DNA of 64,000 bases from Peribacillus deserti (GCF_016909175.1 NZ_JAFBFI010000012.1:1-64000), one strand, 5' to 3'; shown: positions 1 to 7,758, numbered from the stretch's first letter. Notes: generated from the sequence alone by a model not told the origin. Made by a program: numbers and translations.

Positions 1-91
1 AGGCACCATAGTATATCGACCTTCCTCTCCTAGCCGTAAGATCAGTATGGACAGGAAACCCATTTTCATATTCTGTGGTGCAGCAGTGCTG

Positions 92-187
92 CATGATTGG
101 CTAACGGGTGCGTTAGTTAAAGAAGGAGGGCTGCTACGGCAGCTTTTTTTGTTATTCAGCTAACTGGGCAGTTTAGTTGAACAAAGA
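92..187 (+). repeat. Dispersed intergenic element, copy 1
   Basis: The core reads ACGGGTGCGTTAGTT, then a small GCTGC/GCAGC hairpin followed by a T run, then CAGCTAACTGGGCAGTTTAG. The same order of blocks occurs at 3079-3176 and 3770-3868, with a decayed version at 895-969. The hairpin plus T run could act as a transcription terminator. I do not recognise it as a named element. Confidence 0.8.
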
Positions 188-290
188 ATTTATACTTTGT
201 CTGTTGAAATTGTAATACTAAATAAGGTTTTTTAACAATCCTAAAGTAAATTTTACGGTTAATTTATTTTCTTATTGCGGAGGGGTTTTA

Positions 291-776
291 TTGCAAACAC
301 TTTTTAGATATAACTGGATGGTAAGAAAAGACTGGTATCGTTGGTGTGAAGTGTTAAGTGAAGAAGAGCTATTGCAAAACCGAACGGGTGGTCTGGGAAG
401 TATATTGCATACACTTTTCCATATTGTTGATGTCGAGTGGAGTTGGATACGTCTCTTACAGGGGAAAACTGACTTTCAGGAGAGTTTCGATAATTATAAA
501 AGCTTGAATAAGGTTCGAAAATTGGACGCGGAATTTCATTTAGAAGTAGAGAACTTTGTGAACAACTGGGATGCTAGTATGGAAAATCAATTATTTTACG
601 ATACCCTGCCAGATGGAAGAATTGTAACTGATACTTGGGGTGAAATTATGCGACATGCCATTGCTCACGAAATTCACCATATAGGACAATTATCAATTTG
701 GGCAAGAGAATTGGGAAGAAAGCCTGTTTCTGCAAACCTTATCGGTCGGGGGCTTTCCTCTCATTCGAAAAAATAA
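291..776 (+). CDS. DinB/YfiT-family putative metal-dependent protein
   Basis: This 161-residue protein has the size and layout of the DinB/YfiT four-helix family. The signs are an early aromatic-rich helix (RYNWMVRKDWYRW), a conserved His in the second helix (LHTLFHIVDVEWSW) and a late HxxxH-like pair (AHEIHHIGQL). In the family three histidines bind a divalent metal, and some members are thiol-dependent transferases; no substrate can be assigned here. The start is TTG at 291, placed 5 nt after GGAGGGG. It stands alone between a dispersed element and a terminator at 821. Confidence 0.85.
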   Translation: MQTLFRYNWMVRKDWYRWCEVLSEEELLQNRTGGLGSILHTLFHIVDVEWSWIRLLQGKTDFQESFDNYKSLNKVRKLDAEFHLEVENFVNNWDASMENQLFYDTLPDGRIVTDTWGEIMRHAIAHEIHHIGQLSIWARELGRKPVSANLIGRGLSSHSKK

Positions 777-820
777 TTCAAATAGATATTAATTTATTCA
801 GTTTCTGTTCATTAACGTAT

Positions 821-850
821 GCGATGCTCTAAAGTGGCATCGCCTTTTCC
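821..850 (+). terminator. Rho-independent terminator after the DinB-type gene
   Basis: A 7 bp stem, GCGATGC at 821-827 with GCATCGC at 837-843, is followed by CTTTTCC. Confidence 0.6.
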
Positions 851-894
851 ATTGTCTATTATAGGACTGTTTTGTGGAGCAAAGTGTGTTTGTG

Positions 895-969
895 AAATTG
901 TGTACTTAAGCTAAAAGGTGCGATTGCAGAACAAGGCAGTCGCTTTTTGTGTTATTTGCGCAGGAAGGT
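895..969 (+). repeat. Decayed copy of the dispersed element
   Basis: It keeps TTGTGTACTTAA, GGTGCG and a GGCAGTCGCTTTTTGT block in the same order as the copy at 3770-3868, but the second half is lost. The rest of 777-1200 holds only the terminator at 821 and the promoter at 1102. Confidence 0.45.
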
Positions 970-1101
970 TTTATAAAGAATAATAATATTAAGGTTAGTA
1001 GAGGTTTCAAAATATACGCGGGAAAATCAACCTTCCCTTTATTAGTAATCCGACACGATTCCTATTGTTTTTGCTTTTTCTGATCTTTAAAGAAAAAGTA
1101 G

Positions 1102-1131
1102 TTGACACTGAAAATAAATTTATGATATTAT
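1102..1131 (+). promoter_or_regulatory. Probable sigma-A promoter for the CarD-type gene
   Basis: TTGACA at 1102-1107 is followed by an AT-rich stretch offering TATTAT at 1126-1131 (18 nt spacer) or GATATT at 1124 (16 nt). The -35 is perfect; the -10 choice is uncertain. Confidence 0.55.
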
Positions 1132-1200
1132 TAAAAAATTTGATAAAAAATAATATATATGTTAAGGTTAAGAAGGTTACCATATATGGAGGTGGATTAT

Positions 1201-1662
1201 TTGTTTCAAATTGGCGATAACATTGTTTATCCAATGCACGGAGTAGGTATAATTAAAGCCATAGAAGAAAAGGAAATTTCAGAGGAAAAACAACAGTATT
1301 ATGTCATAAAAATGTTAATCAGTAATATGCAAGTCATGATTCCTACGGGTAAAATATTGAGTTCAAGTATACGCCCTGTTACTGACATAATTGCATTAAA
1401 ACACATCATAAACATTTTTCATCATGGAGAATCAGATAGATTACTGCCGTGGAAACAAAGGTATAAAGTGAACACGGACAAAATAAAAACGGGTAAAATA
1501 CAAGAATGTACTGAAGTTGTACGTGATTTAATGCGTATGAAGAAAAAAAAAGCACTTAATACAAGCGAAAAAAAAATGTTAGATAACGCACATGAATTTT
1601 TGATTAGTGAACTGGGATTAATTAAAGGGATTACTGAAAATCAAATAAAAAGTTTCTGTTAA
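1201..1662 (+). CDS. CarD/CdnL-family transcription regulator
   Basis: The N-terminal 60 residues form the RNA-polymerase-interacting Tudor-like domain shared by CarD and Mfd (FQIGDNIVYPMHGVG, then PTGKI). The helical C-terminal part should contact promoter DNA. CarD-type proteins bind the beta subunit and stabilise open complexes at many promoters. With the TTG at 1201 the protein is 153 residues, the usual size for Bacillus members. That start is preferred because GGAGGTG at 1188-1194 sits 6 nt upstream; the longer reading from 1159 would put this ribosome site inside the gene. The gene is monocistronic, with a TTGACA promoter about 95 nt upstream. Confidence 0.9.
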   Translation: MFQIGDNIVYPMHGVGIIKAIEEKEISEEKQQYYVIKMLISNMQVMIPTGKILSSSIRPVTDIIALKHIINIFHHGESDRLLPWKQRYKVNTDKIKTGKIQECTEVVRDLMRMKKKKALNTSEKKMLDNAHEFLISELGLIKGITENQIKSFC

Positions 1663-2104
1663 GGTTAATTTAAGAAAATGTATTACATCTCCCCAAAATA
1701 TCCTGAATTTTTTGGAAATATGTTTATTATTAAAAGTAAATCTTTTCAAAGACATTCAACTTCTCCAACTCACCTTTAGAGCATTAACCTCTTTTGTTAT
1801 TTCTACAATCTAATCCATTTTTATTATTTAAATTTCTTTTACGAATGTTTGAAGTTTCATCAAATAACTCGATAAAATAGTCACTTGATTTTTGCAATCC
1901 TGATTCACACTGGCACGGACAAGGAGCCGTAAGGATGAAAGAGAGGTAGGGCTTTCATTGTTTTAGGTATACAATATATTATTTAAGTCATTATTTCTAG
2001 AAGAAAAAACAATCAATCTCACCTCTATCTTTAAGAATTTTTTACATCTACTGAGACAGTGAATAGTAATTGTTTATCTTCTTTACGTAAAAGAGAAAAA
2101 CGAA
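1663..2104. other. Intergenic stretch with no supported gene
   Basis: The stretch is AT-rich. On the minus strand, about 1790-1940, an open frame with a Cys-x-Cys-x-Cys cluster (PCPCQCESG) runs to a stop, but it has no start codon or ribosome site. It may be a gene remnant. Confidence 0.4.
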
Positions 2105-2130
2105 TTGGTAACACCATATGGTCAACTACA

Positions 2131-2169
2131 AAAATGGTTTCCAGACCAGGAAACCATTTTTTATTTTAT
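2131..2169. terminator. Strong 12 bp hairpin terminator with no obvious gene in front
   Basis: AAAATGGTTTCC at 2131-2142 pairs perfectly with GGAAACCATTTT at 2149-2160 and runs into TTTTTATTTT. It also ends in a T run on the minus strand. No recognisable gene precedes it on the plus strand, so it could end a small RNA, or it may be left over from a lost gene. Confidence 0.7.
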
Positions 2170-2188
2170 TTACATAACAATAGTAAAG

Positions 2189-2296
2189 ATTACTGGTGAT
2201 GGTTTTAAATCCTTTGATGAAGGGCAATGCGTACAATTTGATATTCTAAAAGGACAACGTGGCTCTCAAGCAGTAACGTTTCTAAAATTTAATTGA
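2189..2296 (+). pseudogene. Relic of a cold-shock protein gene (3' half)
   Basis: The frame reads GDGFKSFDEGQCVQFD and GQRGSQAV, which aligns with [16 protein letters not shown] and GQRGPQAS of the intact csp gene 500 bp downstream. The RNP1 and RNP2 RNA-binding strands are missing, and the upstream part of the open frame is taken up by the terminator at 2131-2169. It is most likely the tail of a former csp paralogue, perhaps left by a duplication. Confidence 0.65.
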
Positions 2297-2397
2297 TCTC
2301 CTACCCCTTTGTAAATATGAACTCTGATCATAGGGGGGGACCAAGCATAATCACCGCTTTGTACTTGAGTATACTTTTGTCATTTCCTTTTACTTCA

Positions 2398-2597
2398 ATG
2401 TTTTCCCCCCAAAAGGTTTTCAAAGTACAGACTTCGCAGAACTTATTCGGGTAGTTAATGATTTTCTTGGCTCATTAGAGGAAGGAAAGCTGATAGATGT
2501 TAAATACACTGCTGTTCCTCTTGCTGTAAGCATGCACACAGAATATGGAGTGAATCCTGATACAAAATATACGGCAATGATTATCATAAAGAAATAG
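2398..2597 (+). pseudogene. Frameshifted small gene, possibly a Cse60-type sporulation protein
   Basis: The frame ending at 2597 reads FAELIRVVNDFLGSLEEG, LIDVKYTAV and YTAMIIIKK. This pattern fits the small sporulation protein Cse60 family as I remember it. That frame has no start. An ATG at 2398 in the next frame reads up to VFK at 2424, and joining the two frames there needs one extra A in the AAAGT stretch. I infer a one-base deletion. No good ribosome site precedes 2398, so 5' decay is also likely. Confidence 0.5.
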
Positions 2598-2622
2598 TGA
2601 GTTCAATGGATTTTTCTGTATC

Positions 2623-2651
2623 TTGACATTTCTTGCAAAAAATGTTATGAT
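2623..2651 (+). promoter_or_regulatory. Consensus sigma-A promoter for csp
   Basis: TTGACA (2623-2628), a 17 nt spacer and TATGAT (2646-2651) give a near-perfect promoter. It leaves an untranslated leader of about 105 nt before the cold-shock gene, which is typical of csp genes whose leader RNA controls cold induction. Confidence 0.85.
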
Positions 2652-2734
2652 TAAAAAGAATTATTTTTGTTCGGTGTAAAGGACTTGTAACTTTTCATCT
2701 TGATGATCACTGAGAGCAGGGATAGTATTACATT

Positions 2735-2757
2735 GTGTGTGTTTACACACTAGGAGG
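2735..2757 (+). promoter_or_regulatory. Hairpin next to the csp ribosome-binding site
   Basis: GTGTGT (2735-2740) and ACACAC (2745-2750) can form a 6 bp hairpin whose foot lies one base from AGGAGG (2752-2757). Such a fold could modulate translation of csp with temperature; this is an inference. Confidence 0.5.
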
Positions 2758-2765
2758 CAATACAA

Positions 2766-2969
2766 ATGGAAAAAGGTAATGTAAAATGGTTTAATGGCGA
2801 AAAAGGCTTCGGATTCATCGAACGTGAAGGTGGAGACGATGTATTCGTTCATTTCTCAGCGATTCAAGGCGAAGGTTACAAAACTTTAGATGAAGGTCAA
2901 GCAGTGACTTTTGATGTGGAGCAAGGTCAACGTGGACCTCAAGCTTCAAACGTACGTAAAGCTGCTTAA
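2766..2969 (+). CDS. Cold-shock protein, CspA family
   Basis: This 67-residue OB-fold protein binds single-stranded RNA and DNA and acts as an RNA chaperone. Both nucleic-acid motifs are intact: RNP1 KGFGFI at about residues 15-20 and RNP2 VFVHF at about 27-31, with the starting KWFN. Length and sequence are those of a standard CspB/CspD protein. AGGAGG at 2752 is 8 nt from the ATG. The gene has its own strong promoter, a long leader and its own terminator, so it forms a single-gene unit. Confidence 0.97.
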   Translation: MEKGNVKWFNGEKGFGFIEREGGDDVFVHFSAIQGEGYKTLDEGQAVTFDVEQGQRGPQASNVRKAA

Positions 2970-2987
2970 TTTTACAAAACAGGGAAG

Positions 2988-3023
2988 GCAGGCTCTTTTA
3001 TGGGAGTCTGCTTTTCTTTTTTC
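2988..3023 (+). terminator. Terminator of csp
   Basis: GCAGGCTC (2988-2995) pairs with GAGTCTGC (3004-3011), one G-T pair, and is followed by TTTTCTTTTTT. Confidence 0.85.
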
Positions 3024-3078
3024 TGTGAAACAAAGAACCCCCACTCGTAAAGGAGTAGGGGAATAAAGATTGTGATGA

Positions 3079-3176
3079 ATTGCACTTAAAGTAACGGGTG
3101 CGTTAGTTGAAGAATGTATGGCTGCTATGACAGCCTTTTTGTTAATTACTAACTGGCAGGTTAGTTGAAGAAGGAA
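3079..3176 (+). repeat. Dispersed intergenic element, copy 2
   Basis: The same blocks as copy 1 appear in order: GCACTTAAAGTAACGGGTGCG, TTAGTTGAAGAA, a GGCTG/CAGCC hairpin with TTTTTG, then AACTGGCAGGTTAGTTGAAG. Confidence 0.8.
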
Positions 3177-3239
3177 AAAAATGTTTGAATATAGAATACA
3201 TATAAACACTTGAAACAAAAGTAAGTAAAGGGGATGCAT

Positions 3240-3683
3240 TTGATGAAGAGGAATTTTATCAAAGTTCAGGACGTGCTTGAAAATTACAAGTCTTCAGTTT
3301 ACGAAAAAGATGTTGAAAGATTCTTAGCGACCTATGCCCCTGAAATACATATATATGATTGCTGGGGTAACTGGGAGATCAAGGGTATTTCACACTGGAG
3401 GGCAAATGTGGAAGAGTGGTTTAATGGTTTGAAGGTGGACGGTGTTTCACTTAATGTGGAATTCAATGACTTAGTAATAGAAGAAAATATGAATCTTGCA
3501 TTTGTTCATTGTACTGTTACCTTTGCTGCTCATGATATAAAATCGGGAGATAAACTTCGTCAAATGACAAATCGTTTTACATTTGGATTAAATAAAAAAG
3601 ATGATTTCTGGCAAATATCTCACGAACATTCATCCTTACCAATAAATATGGAAACTGGAAAGGGTATTTTTAATTTAAGGTAA
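3240..3683 (+). CDS. SnoaL/NTF2-like protein (nuclear transport factor 2 fold)
   Basis: About 147 residues with the layout of the SnoaL-like/DUF4440 branch of the NTF2-like superfamily: an N-terminal helix followed by DVERFLATYAPEIHIYDCWG, a WRANVEEWF helix, and strands ending in FWQISHEHSS. These folds form a cone-shaped pocket used for enzymes or ligand binding; no function can be assigned. AAAGGGG at 3226-3232 favours the TTG at 3240 or the ATG at 3243 over the ATG at 3234. It is a single gene with its own terminator, flanked on both sides by dispersed-element copies. Confidence 0.8.
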   Translation: MMKRNFIKVQDVLENYKSSVYEKDVERFLATYAPEIHIYDCWGNWEIKGISHWRANVEEWFNGLKVDGVSLNVEFNDLVIEENMNLAFVHCTVTFAAHDIKSGDKLRQMTNRFTFGLNKKDDFWQISHEHSSLPINMETGKGIFNLR

Positions 3684-3711
3684 AAAGGATAAATTAATTT
3701 GTTTAAGAATG

Positions 3712-3735
3712 GGGCTGCTGAACCAGCAGCTTTTC
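3712..3735 (+). terminator. Terminator after the SnoaL-like gene
   Basis: GCTGCTG (3714-3720) pairs with CAGCAGC (3724-3730), followed by TTTT. Confidence 0.65.
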
Positions 3736-3769
3736 CATTGCATAAAAGGTCAGGTTACAATTGTGAAGA

Positions 3770-3868
3770 AATGTACTTAAACTATCGGGTGCGTTAATTG
3801 AATAAAATATTGCTGCTTAGGCTGCTTTTTTGTTCATCAGCTAACGGGGCAGGTTAGTTAAAGAAGGA
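3770..3868 (+). repeat. Dispersed intergenic element, copy 3
   Basis: It contains TGTACTTAAACTATCGGGTG, CGTTAATTGAA, GGCTGCTTTTTTGTTCATCA and GCTAACGGGGCAGGTTAGTT in the same order as copies 1 and 2. The rest of 3869-4012 is AT-rich and shows nothing else. Confidence 0.8.
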
Positions 3869-4012
3869 ACTTTACTTATTTAAGTTGTTCCATTAGATTG
3901 AGCAAATGTTAAAAGCTAATTAATTCACTAAAGGGGCAAACCTGAGTATTAGTACATTTCCTTGAAATAGGGCATAGGATAATTTAAAAAATCTTCGAAG
4001 GTGTTGAGAAAA

Positions 4013-4918
4013 TTGTACGATGCTCCTTTTTCGTATTCCCACCAATATCAATTTCCAAATCCTAATTATTTTAATGAACCAATAAATAACAATATTATAC
4101 AGGCCAATTACTGGACCACTCACGATGTTGCTAACCGATTGGATTTGTTTCAATCATCAAAAGGAAGAAATAAAATCGGTCTAAAAGATTATGGACGGAA
4201 CCCCTTTGTAATCAATATTAATGCAGCTGCAAAACAAAACAGTAACTACCGCACTGCATTATGGACAGGAAAGTATTTACAAGTTACATTGATGAGTCTT
4301 AAAGCCAGGGAAGATATCGGTTTAGAAATTCATTCTAACGTAGACCAATTTTTACGCATTGAACAAGGTCAAGGGATTGTTCAAATGGGCAAGAGAAAAA
4401 ACAATTTAAATTTTGTACAAAATGTTTCTGATGATTCTGCCATTATGATACCTGCTGGAACATGGCATAATGTAACCAATACAGGCAATATCCCGTTAAA
4501 ACTTTATTCTATATATGCACCTCCACAACATCCATTTGGCACGGTTCATGTAACTAAAGCAGATGCTTTGGTTGCGGAACACCATTCTGCCTATGGAAAG
4601 CACTATTCCCATCCAACAAAGTATCCAATTAGGATTCAAACCAATATGGTTAAAAATAGTTTTTCTAAAGAGGAAGCAGCAGCCATAGCTTTACTTTTAG
4701 GCATTGACTTTGATAAAAGTAAATTTGGGTTAGAAGAGTTTTTGATGGGAGTGAACACTGAACTTGAACATGGAAAACGGTCCAGCCAAACAAATGTTAC
4801 AGGGGACGATCCTATTATTACAGGGAAAATTGCACTAGCTCATCTTAATGAATTTCCTGATTATTATAAAAGGTTAAACAAACTTGAGGAAGAAGCAAAA
4901 TCGTATTGGAACAGATGA
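4013..4918 (+). CDS. Cupin domain protein fused to a DUF5661 domain
   Basis: Residues about 70-180 form a cupin barrel: a first motif around GLEIHSNVDQFLRIEQGQG and a second around PAGTWHNVTNTG, giving His/Glu ligands for a metal. Residues about 215-301 match DUF5661 (EEFLMGVNTELEHG, then DDPIITGKIALAHLNEFPDY). Cupins of this group include sugar isomerases and small-ligand binders; the substrate is unknown. GAAGGTG at 3997 is 9 nt from the TTG at 4013, which fits better than the GTG at 4001. A terminator at 5013 probably ends the transcript. A 25-codon open frame at 4937-5014 lies between but has no ribosome site. Confidence 0.8.
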   Translation: MYDAPFSYSHQYQFPNPNYFNEPINNNIIQANYWTTHDVANRLDLFQSSKGRNKIGLKDYGRNPFVININAAAKQNSNYRTALWTGKYLQVTLMSLKAREDIGLEIHSNVDQFLRIEQGQGIVQMGKRKNNLNFVQNVSDDSAIMIPAGTWHNVTNTGNIPLKLYSIYAPPQHPFGTVHVTKADALVAEHHSAYGKHYSHPTKYPIRIQTNMVKNSFSKEEAAAIALLLGIDFDKSKFGLEEFLMGVNTELEHGKRSSQTNVTGDDPIITGKIALAHLNEFPDYYKRLNKLEEEAKSYWNR

Positions 4919-5012
4919 AATAGGTTCACTCCTGCTATGGATTGGATGCTTTACTCAGAGCGTATGAATAATTTAGAGGAACTGAAACAAATGATTAATT
5001 GTTCAAGAAACT

Positions 5013-5041
5013 GAATGTCCAAACGGGGCATTCTTTTTTTG
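5013..5041 (+). terminator. Terminator after the cupin gene
   Basis: GAATGTCC (5013-5020) pairs with GGGCATTC (5026-5033), followed by seven T residues. Confidence 0.8.
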
Positions 5042-5149
5042 TTTTACTATTTATTTTGGTTTTTCGTTCAATCACCAAAATTTGGGTCACTAAAGACTAA
5101 ACTTTTGCTAATGAGAATAAAATTAACAAGGATACCAAGGAGGTGTAGG

Positions 5150-5566
5150 ATGAAAAATTATGCATTTCTGTTGGTTAGCTTTGTATGGATATTTATGTTG
5201 GCAGGATGTTCCCTGGGAATTAATGAAAAAACATTTTATGATGTCCTAACGCCAGTTAAAGGGGATAAAAGTTCTTTCAGGACGGAACGACATATTTCCA
5301 AAAAGAACGATGTGAAAACAGTTCAATCTATATTGCATCACGCGAAATGGGCGAATGTTAAGGTTGAGATGGATCGCCAAGCCGACTTTATGGTGTATAC
5401 CAACAATCCTCAAGCTTCAGAGAAAGCGGCCAGTTATTATATATGGGTAAACCCTGGCAAAGATGTGTTAGAAATTTTGTATACAGACCAGAGTAAGTAT
5501 GTGAAACTGCCAAAAAAAGATTCAAAAGTTTTGTATCATTTATTAGCTGGGAAAGACCTGAAATAG
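5150..5566 (+). CDS. Small secreted lipoprotein of unknown function
   Basis: The 138-residue product starts with a lipoprotein signal peptide (MKNYAFLL..., lipobox LAGC at about residues 18-21), so the mature protein should be anchored to the outer face of the membrane by a diacylglyceryl cysteine. The rest is a small soluble domain that recalls YhfM-like Bacillus lipoproteins, a weak resemblance I cannot test here. AAGGAGGTG at 5138 fixes the ATG at 5150; an upstream in-frame extension would bury the signal peptide. The stop codon lies in the loop of its own terminator. Confidence 0.8.
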   Translation: MKNYAFLLVSFVWIFMLAGCSLGINEKTFYDVLTPVKGDKSSFRTERHISKKNDVKTVQSILHHAKWANVKVEMDRQADFMVYTNNPQASEKAASYYIWVNPGKDVLEILYTDQSKYVKLPKKDSKVLYHLLAGKDLK

Positions 5567-5575
5567 GTCTTTTTT
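5553..5575 (+). terminator. Terminator overlapping the lipoprotein stop codon
   Basis: AAGACCT (5553-5559) pairs with AGGTCTT (5565-5571) and continues into TTTTTC. Confidence 0.85.
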
Positions 5576-5659
5576 CTTTTTATTTCCACAATAAACGCAG
5601 AGGATTAAATAAGAATGGTAAGTAATAGATATACAAGGTGGATGATATTGCAAGTAAGG

Positions 5660-5692
5660 CAAAATCTAAAATCCCTTCCGAATTGGAGGGGT
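5660..5692 (-). terminator. Probable terminator of the small minus-strand gene
   Basis: AATCCCTTC and GGAGGGGTT form a stem at 5670-5692. Read on the minus strand it is followed by TTTTAGATTTT, 50 nt beyond the stop codon of the 53-residue gene. Confidence 0.55.
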
Positions 5693-5748
5693 TACTTTTA
5701 TGTACTCGTCAGCAATATCTTCTTAGTCGCCAGGTTATTCTAAGTATT

Positions 5749-5910
5749 TCAAAGATCAAAATTAATGAGGCTTTCAAAGATATTTGCTAGGTTGTACTGG
5801 ACCCCTTGCAGGTTACTATTAACCTTCTTAAGTTCAAGTCCGATAAAAAGGAGTAAGGCAAGGAGCAGGAAAGCGAATATATATAAGCTGATAACATGAT
5901 TCTTTTTCAT
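5749..5910 (-). CDS. Small single-pass membrane protein, unknown
   Basis: This 53-residue protein is basic at its N-terminus (MKKNHV), has one strongly hydrophobic helix (SLYIFAFLLLALLLFIGL) and a short polar tail of about 30 residues that could form a helix. GGGGG lies 6 nt before the ATG, and a hairpin terminator follows at 5660-5692. I do not recognise the family. It is too short for standard ORF cut-offs and sits alone between two plus-strand units. Confidence 0.6.
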   Translation of the reverse strand: MKKNHVISLYIFAFLLLALLLFIGLELKKVNSNLQGVQYNLANIFESLINFDL

Positions 5911-6083
5911 GGTTATCCCCCATCTATTCTTTTTATCATGTGTATGTAGATCTTTATTTTAGCATTCTTTAATTATTGTGACTTCGCGACAATAAAGCTT
6001 GCTAATCAATTCATATTCAAAATTAAAGCTGTGCTAGTTAAAGAACATAGTTATTATGGGTAAACGCTACTGACCGCCTAAGG

Positions 6084-6272
6084 ATGACATTTACATTGAA
6101 TTCCAACCGTTCCCATCCTGGTCCCACAATTGTAGATTATGCCAATAAAGAACATTTCGATCTAGTGATACTTGGCAGCCGTGGCTTAAATTCTTTACAG
6201 GAAATGGTATTGGGCAGTGTAAGCCACAAGGTGGTTAAAAGAGTTAAATGTCCTGTTCTGATCGTAAAGTAA
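6084..6272 (+). pseudogene. C-terminal fragment of a universal stress protein
   Basis: From about codon 11 the frame matches the last third of UspA-family proteins: HPGPTIVDYANKEHFD, then the nucleotide motif GSRGLNS...LGSVSHKVV and the usual ending CPVLIVK. The G-x2-G-x9-G-S motif is intact, but the first about 90 residues, including the N-terminal strand and Asp needed for the fold, are absent. The region upstream to 5911 holds no in-frame remainder. I read it as a truncated relic. Confidence 0.75.
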
Positions 6273-6390
6273 TTGAAATCAATCGATTAAATTAATTTCA
6301 TATCAATATTGGGTTGCCAAAATAAATGAGTTTTTATGTGACCTATGATATGATTACATTACTAAAAAAGAATATTCAAATGTTTTGGAG

Positions 6391-6439
6391 GAGCCTGTCA
6401 CCAAGGGATAAGTATGTCCTAAGGTGACGGGCTCTTTTT
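6391..6439 (+). terminator. Long-stem terminator upstream of the antiporter gene
   Basis: GAGCCTGTCACC (6391-6402) pairs over 12 bp with GGTGACGGGCTC (6423-6434), followed by TTTTTG. It lies 50 nt before the antiporter start, so it either ends the usp region or forms a leader attenuator for the antiporter. Confidence 0.8.
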
Positions 6440-6489
6440 GTATTTTTTTAGCTGTTAAAATGAATAACTATTAACGAGGGGTGGAATTT

Positions 6490-7638
6490 GTGTTAATACT
6501 TCAATTAGCCATTATTTTAATTGCGTCAAAAATAGCTGGGAGCCTAAGTGTAAGATTGGGTCAGCCTGCCGTTCTTGGTAAACTCCTTATCGGAATTGTA
6601 CTGGGTCCATCGGTTTTAGGACTAGTGCACGAGACTGAAACACTGGAGGAGCTCAGTCAAATCGGTGTTATTCTGCTTATGTTTATAGCAGGATTAGAAA
6701 CAGATATAGATGAATTTAAACGAACGGGTAAAGCTTCCGCATTCGTTGGACTAGGCGGGATTGTTGTTCCCTTAGTCATAGGTTATTTAACAGGCATTGC
6801 TCTAAATTTATCAGTATTTGAATCCTGGTTTTTGGGTTTATTGCTTTCGGCTACAAGTGTTAGTATTTCAGTTCAGGCACTTAAAGAGATGAATCAACTG
6901 CAAACTCGTGAAGGAACCACCATACTGGGTGCAGCTGTTATTGATGATGTAGTGGTCATCATTGCTTTGGCATTTTTAATGAGCTTTGCTGGTGGAGATG
7001 TCAATTTAACCACAGTTGTATTGAAGAAAGTATTGTTCTTTGCGGGGGCTATTCTTGTCGGATGGAAAGTGGTCCCTTGGTTCTTGAAAAAGTTTTCTTC
7101 ATTGAAAGTTACGGAAACGGTGATTTCTTCCGCTTTAATTATTTGTTTTGTTTTTGCTTATCTGGCTGAATACACTGGAGTGGCTGCCATAATAGGAGCT
7201 TATATTGCTGGTGTGGCAATTAGTGTAACAAGATTTAAAGATGAGGTATTGGAAAAGGTAGAGACGATAAGTTATTCCCTGTTTGTTCCCGTATTCTTTA
7301 CATCCATTGGGATTACTGCCCAATTCACTGGCGTTACAGAGAACTTTGGTTTAATCGTCGTTTTAAGTGTTATAGCTATATTGACGAAATTGATTGGCGC
7401 CTCTGCTGGGGCAAAATTGGCGGGATTCAATTGGATGGGTTCGTTGGGAATTGGATCGGCAATGGTCTCAAGGGGAGAAGTAGCACTAATACTTGTAGCG
7501 ATTGGGTTAGAATCCAAACTGCTTACACAAGACATGTTTGCTGTCATTGTTGTTGTAATATTAGTTACAACGATTGTCACACCTCCAATGATGAAAGTAT
7601 TCTTTAAATCAAAAAGCCGATTAAAGAATGTAGTATAA
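6490..7638 (+). CDS. CPA2-family cation:proton antiporter (GerN/NapA type)
   Basis: About 382 residues with roughly 11-13 membrane segments. It exchanges Na+ or K+ for protons across the membrane. Signature stretches include GLETDIDEF after the third segment, VIDDVVVIIAL with the paired Asp residues that carry ions, and SRGEVALILVAIGL near the end. No C-terminal TrkA-N or TrkA-C regulatory domain is present, unlike full-length KefB/C. The GTG at 6490 is 6-7 nt from GAGGGGTGG and is preferred to the GTG at 6481, which leaves no room for a ribosome site. It stands alone; GerN homologues act in spore germination, but nothing here shows that role. Confidence 0.88.
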   Translation: MLILQLAIILIASKIAGSLSVRLGQPAVLGKLLIGIVLGPSVLGLVHETETLEELSQIGVILLMFIAGLETDIDEFKRTGKASAFVGLGGIVVPLVIGYLTGIALNLSVFESWFLGLLLSATSVSISVQALKEMNQLQTREGTTILGAAVIDDVVVIIALAFLMSFAGGDVNLTTVVLKKVLFFAGAILVGWKVVPWFLKKFSSLKVTETVISSALIICFVFAYLAEYTGVAAIIGAYIAGVAISVTRFKDEVLEKVETISYSLFVPVFFTSIGITAQFTGVTENFGLIVVLSVIAILTKLIGASAGAKLAGFNWMGSLGIGSAMVSRGEVALILVAIGLESKLLTQDMFAVIVVVILVTTIVTPPMMKVFFKSKSRLKNVV

Positions 7639-7654
7639 AAATCATAGTAAAAAT

Positions 7655-7690
7655 AAAGACCTCCAACGCATCTGGTGGTCTTTACGAAAT
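7655..7690 (+). terminator. Hairpin after the antiporter gene
   Basis: AAAGACCTCC (7655-7664) pairs with GGTGGTCTTT (7674-7683) with one mismatch. The downstream T run is poor on the plus strand and better on the minus strand. Confidence 0.5.
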
Positions 7691-7758
7691 TAATTCGATT
7701 GCTAGGTGACCAATTCATACGAATACTTTTGTTTATCATTCTAAGGACTGATTAGGGG

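Noticed and set aside
1007-1234. 75-codon minus-strand frame over the CarD promoter
   Set aside because: It runs through the CarD promoter and ribosome site, has no ribosome site of its own and has an AT-driven composition.
4937-5014. 25-codon frame after the cupin gene
   Set aside because: No ribosome site, and its end lies in the terminator; probably chance or a short remnant.
6391-6439. Riboswitch in front of the antiporter
   Set aside because: Only a simple terminator hairpin is visible; no conserved aptamer motif that I know, such as the c-di-AMP type, is present.
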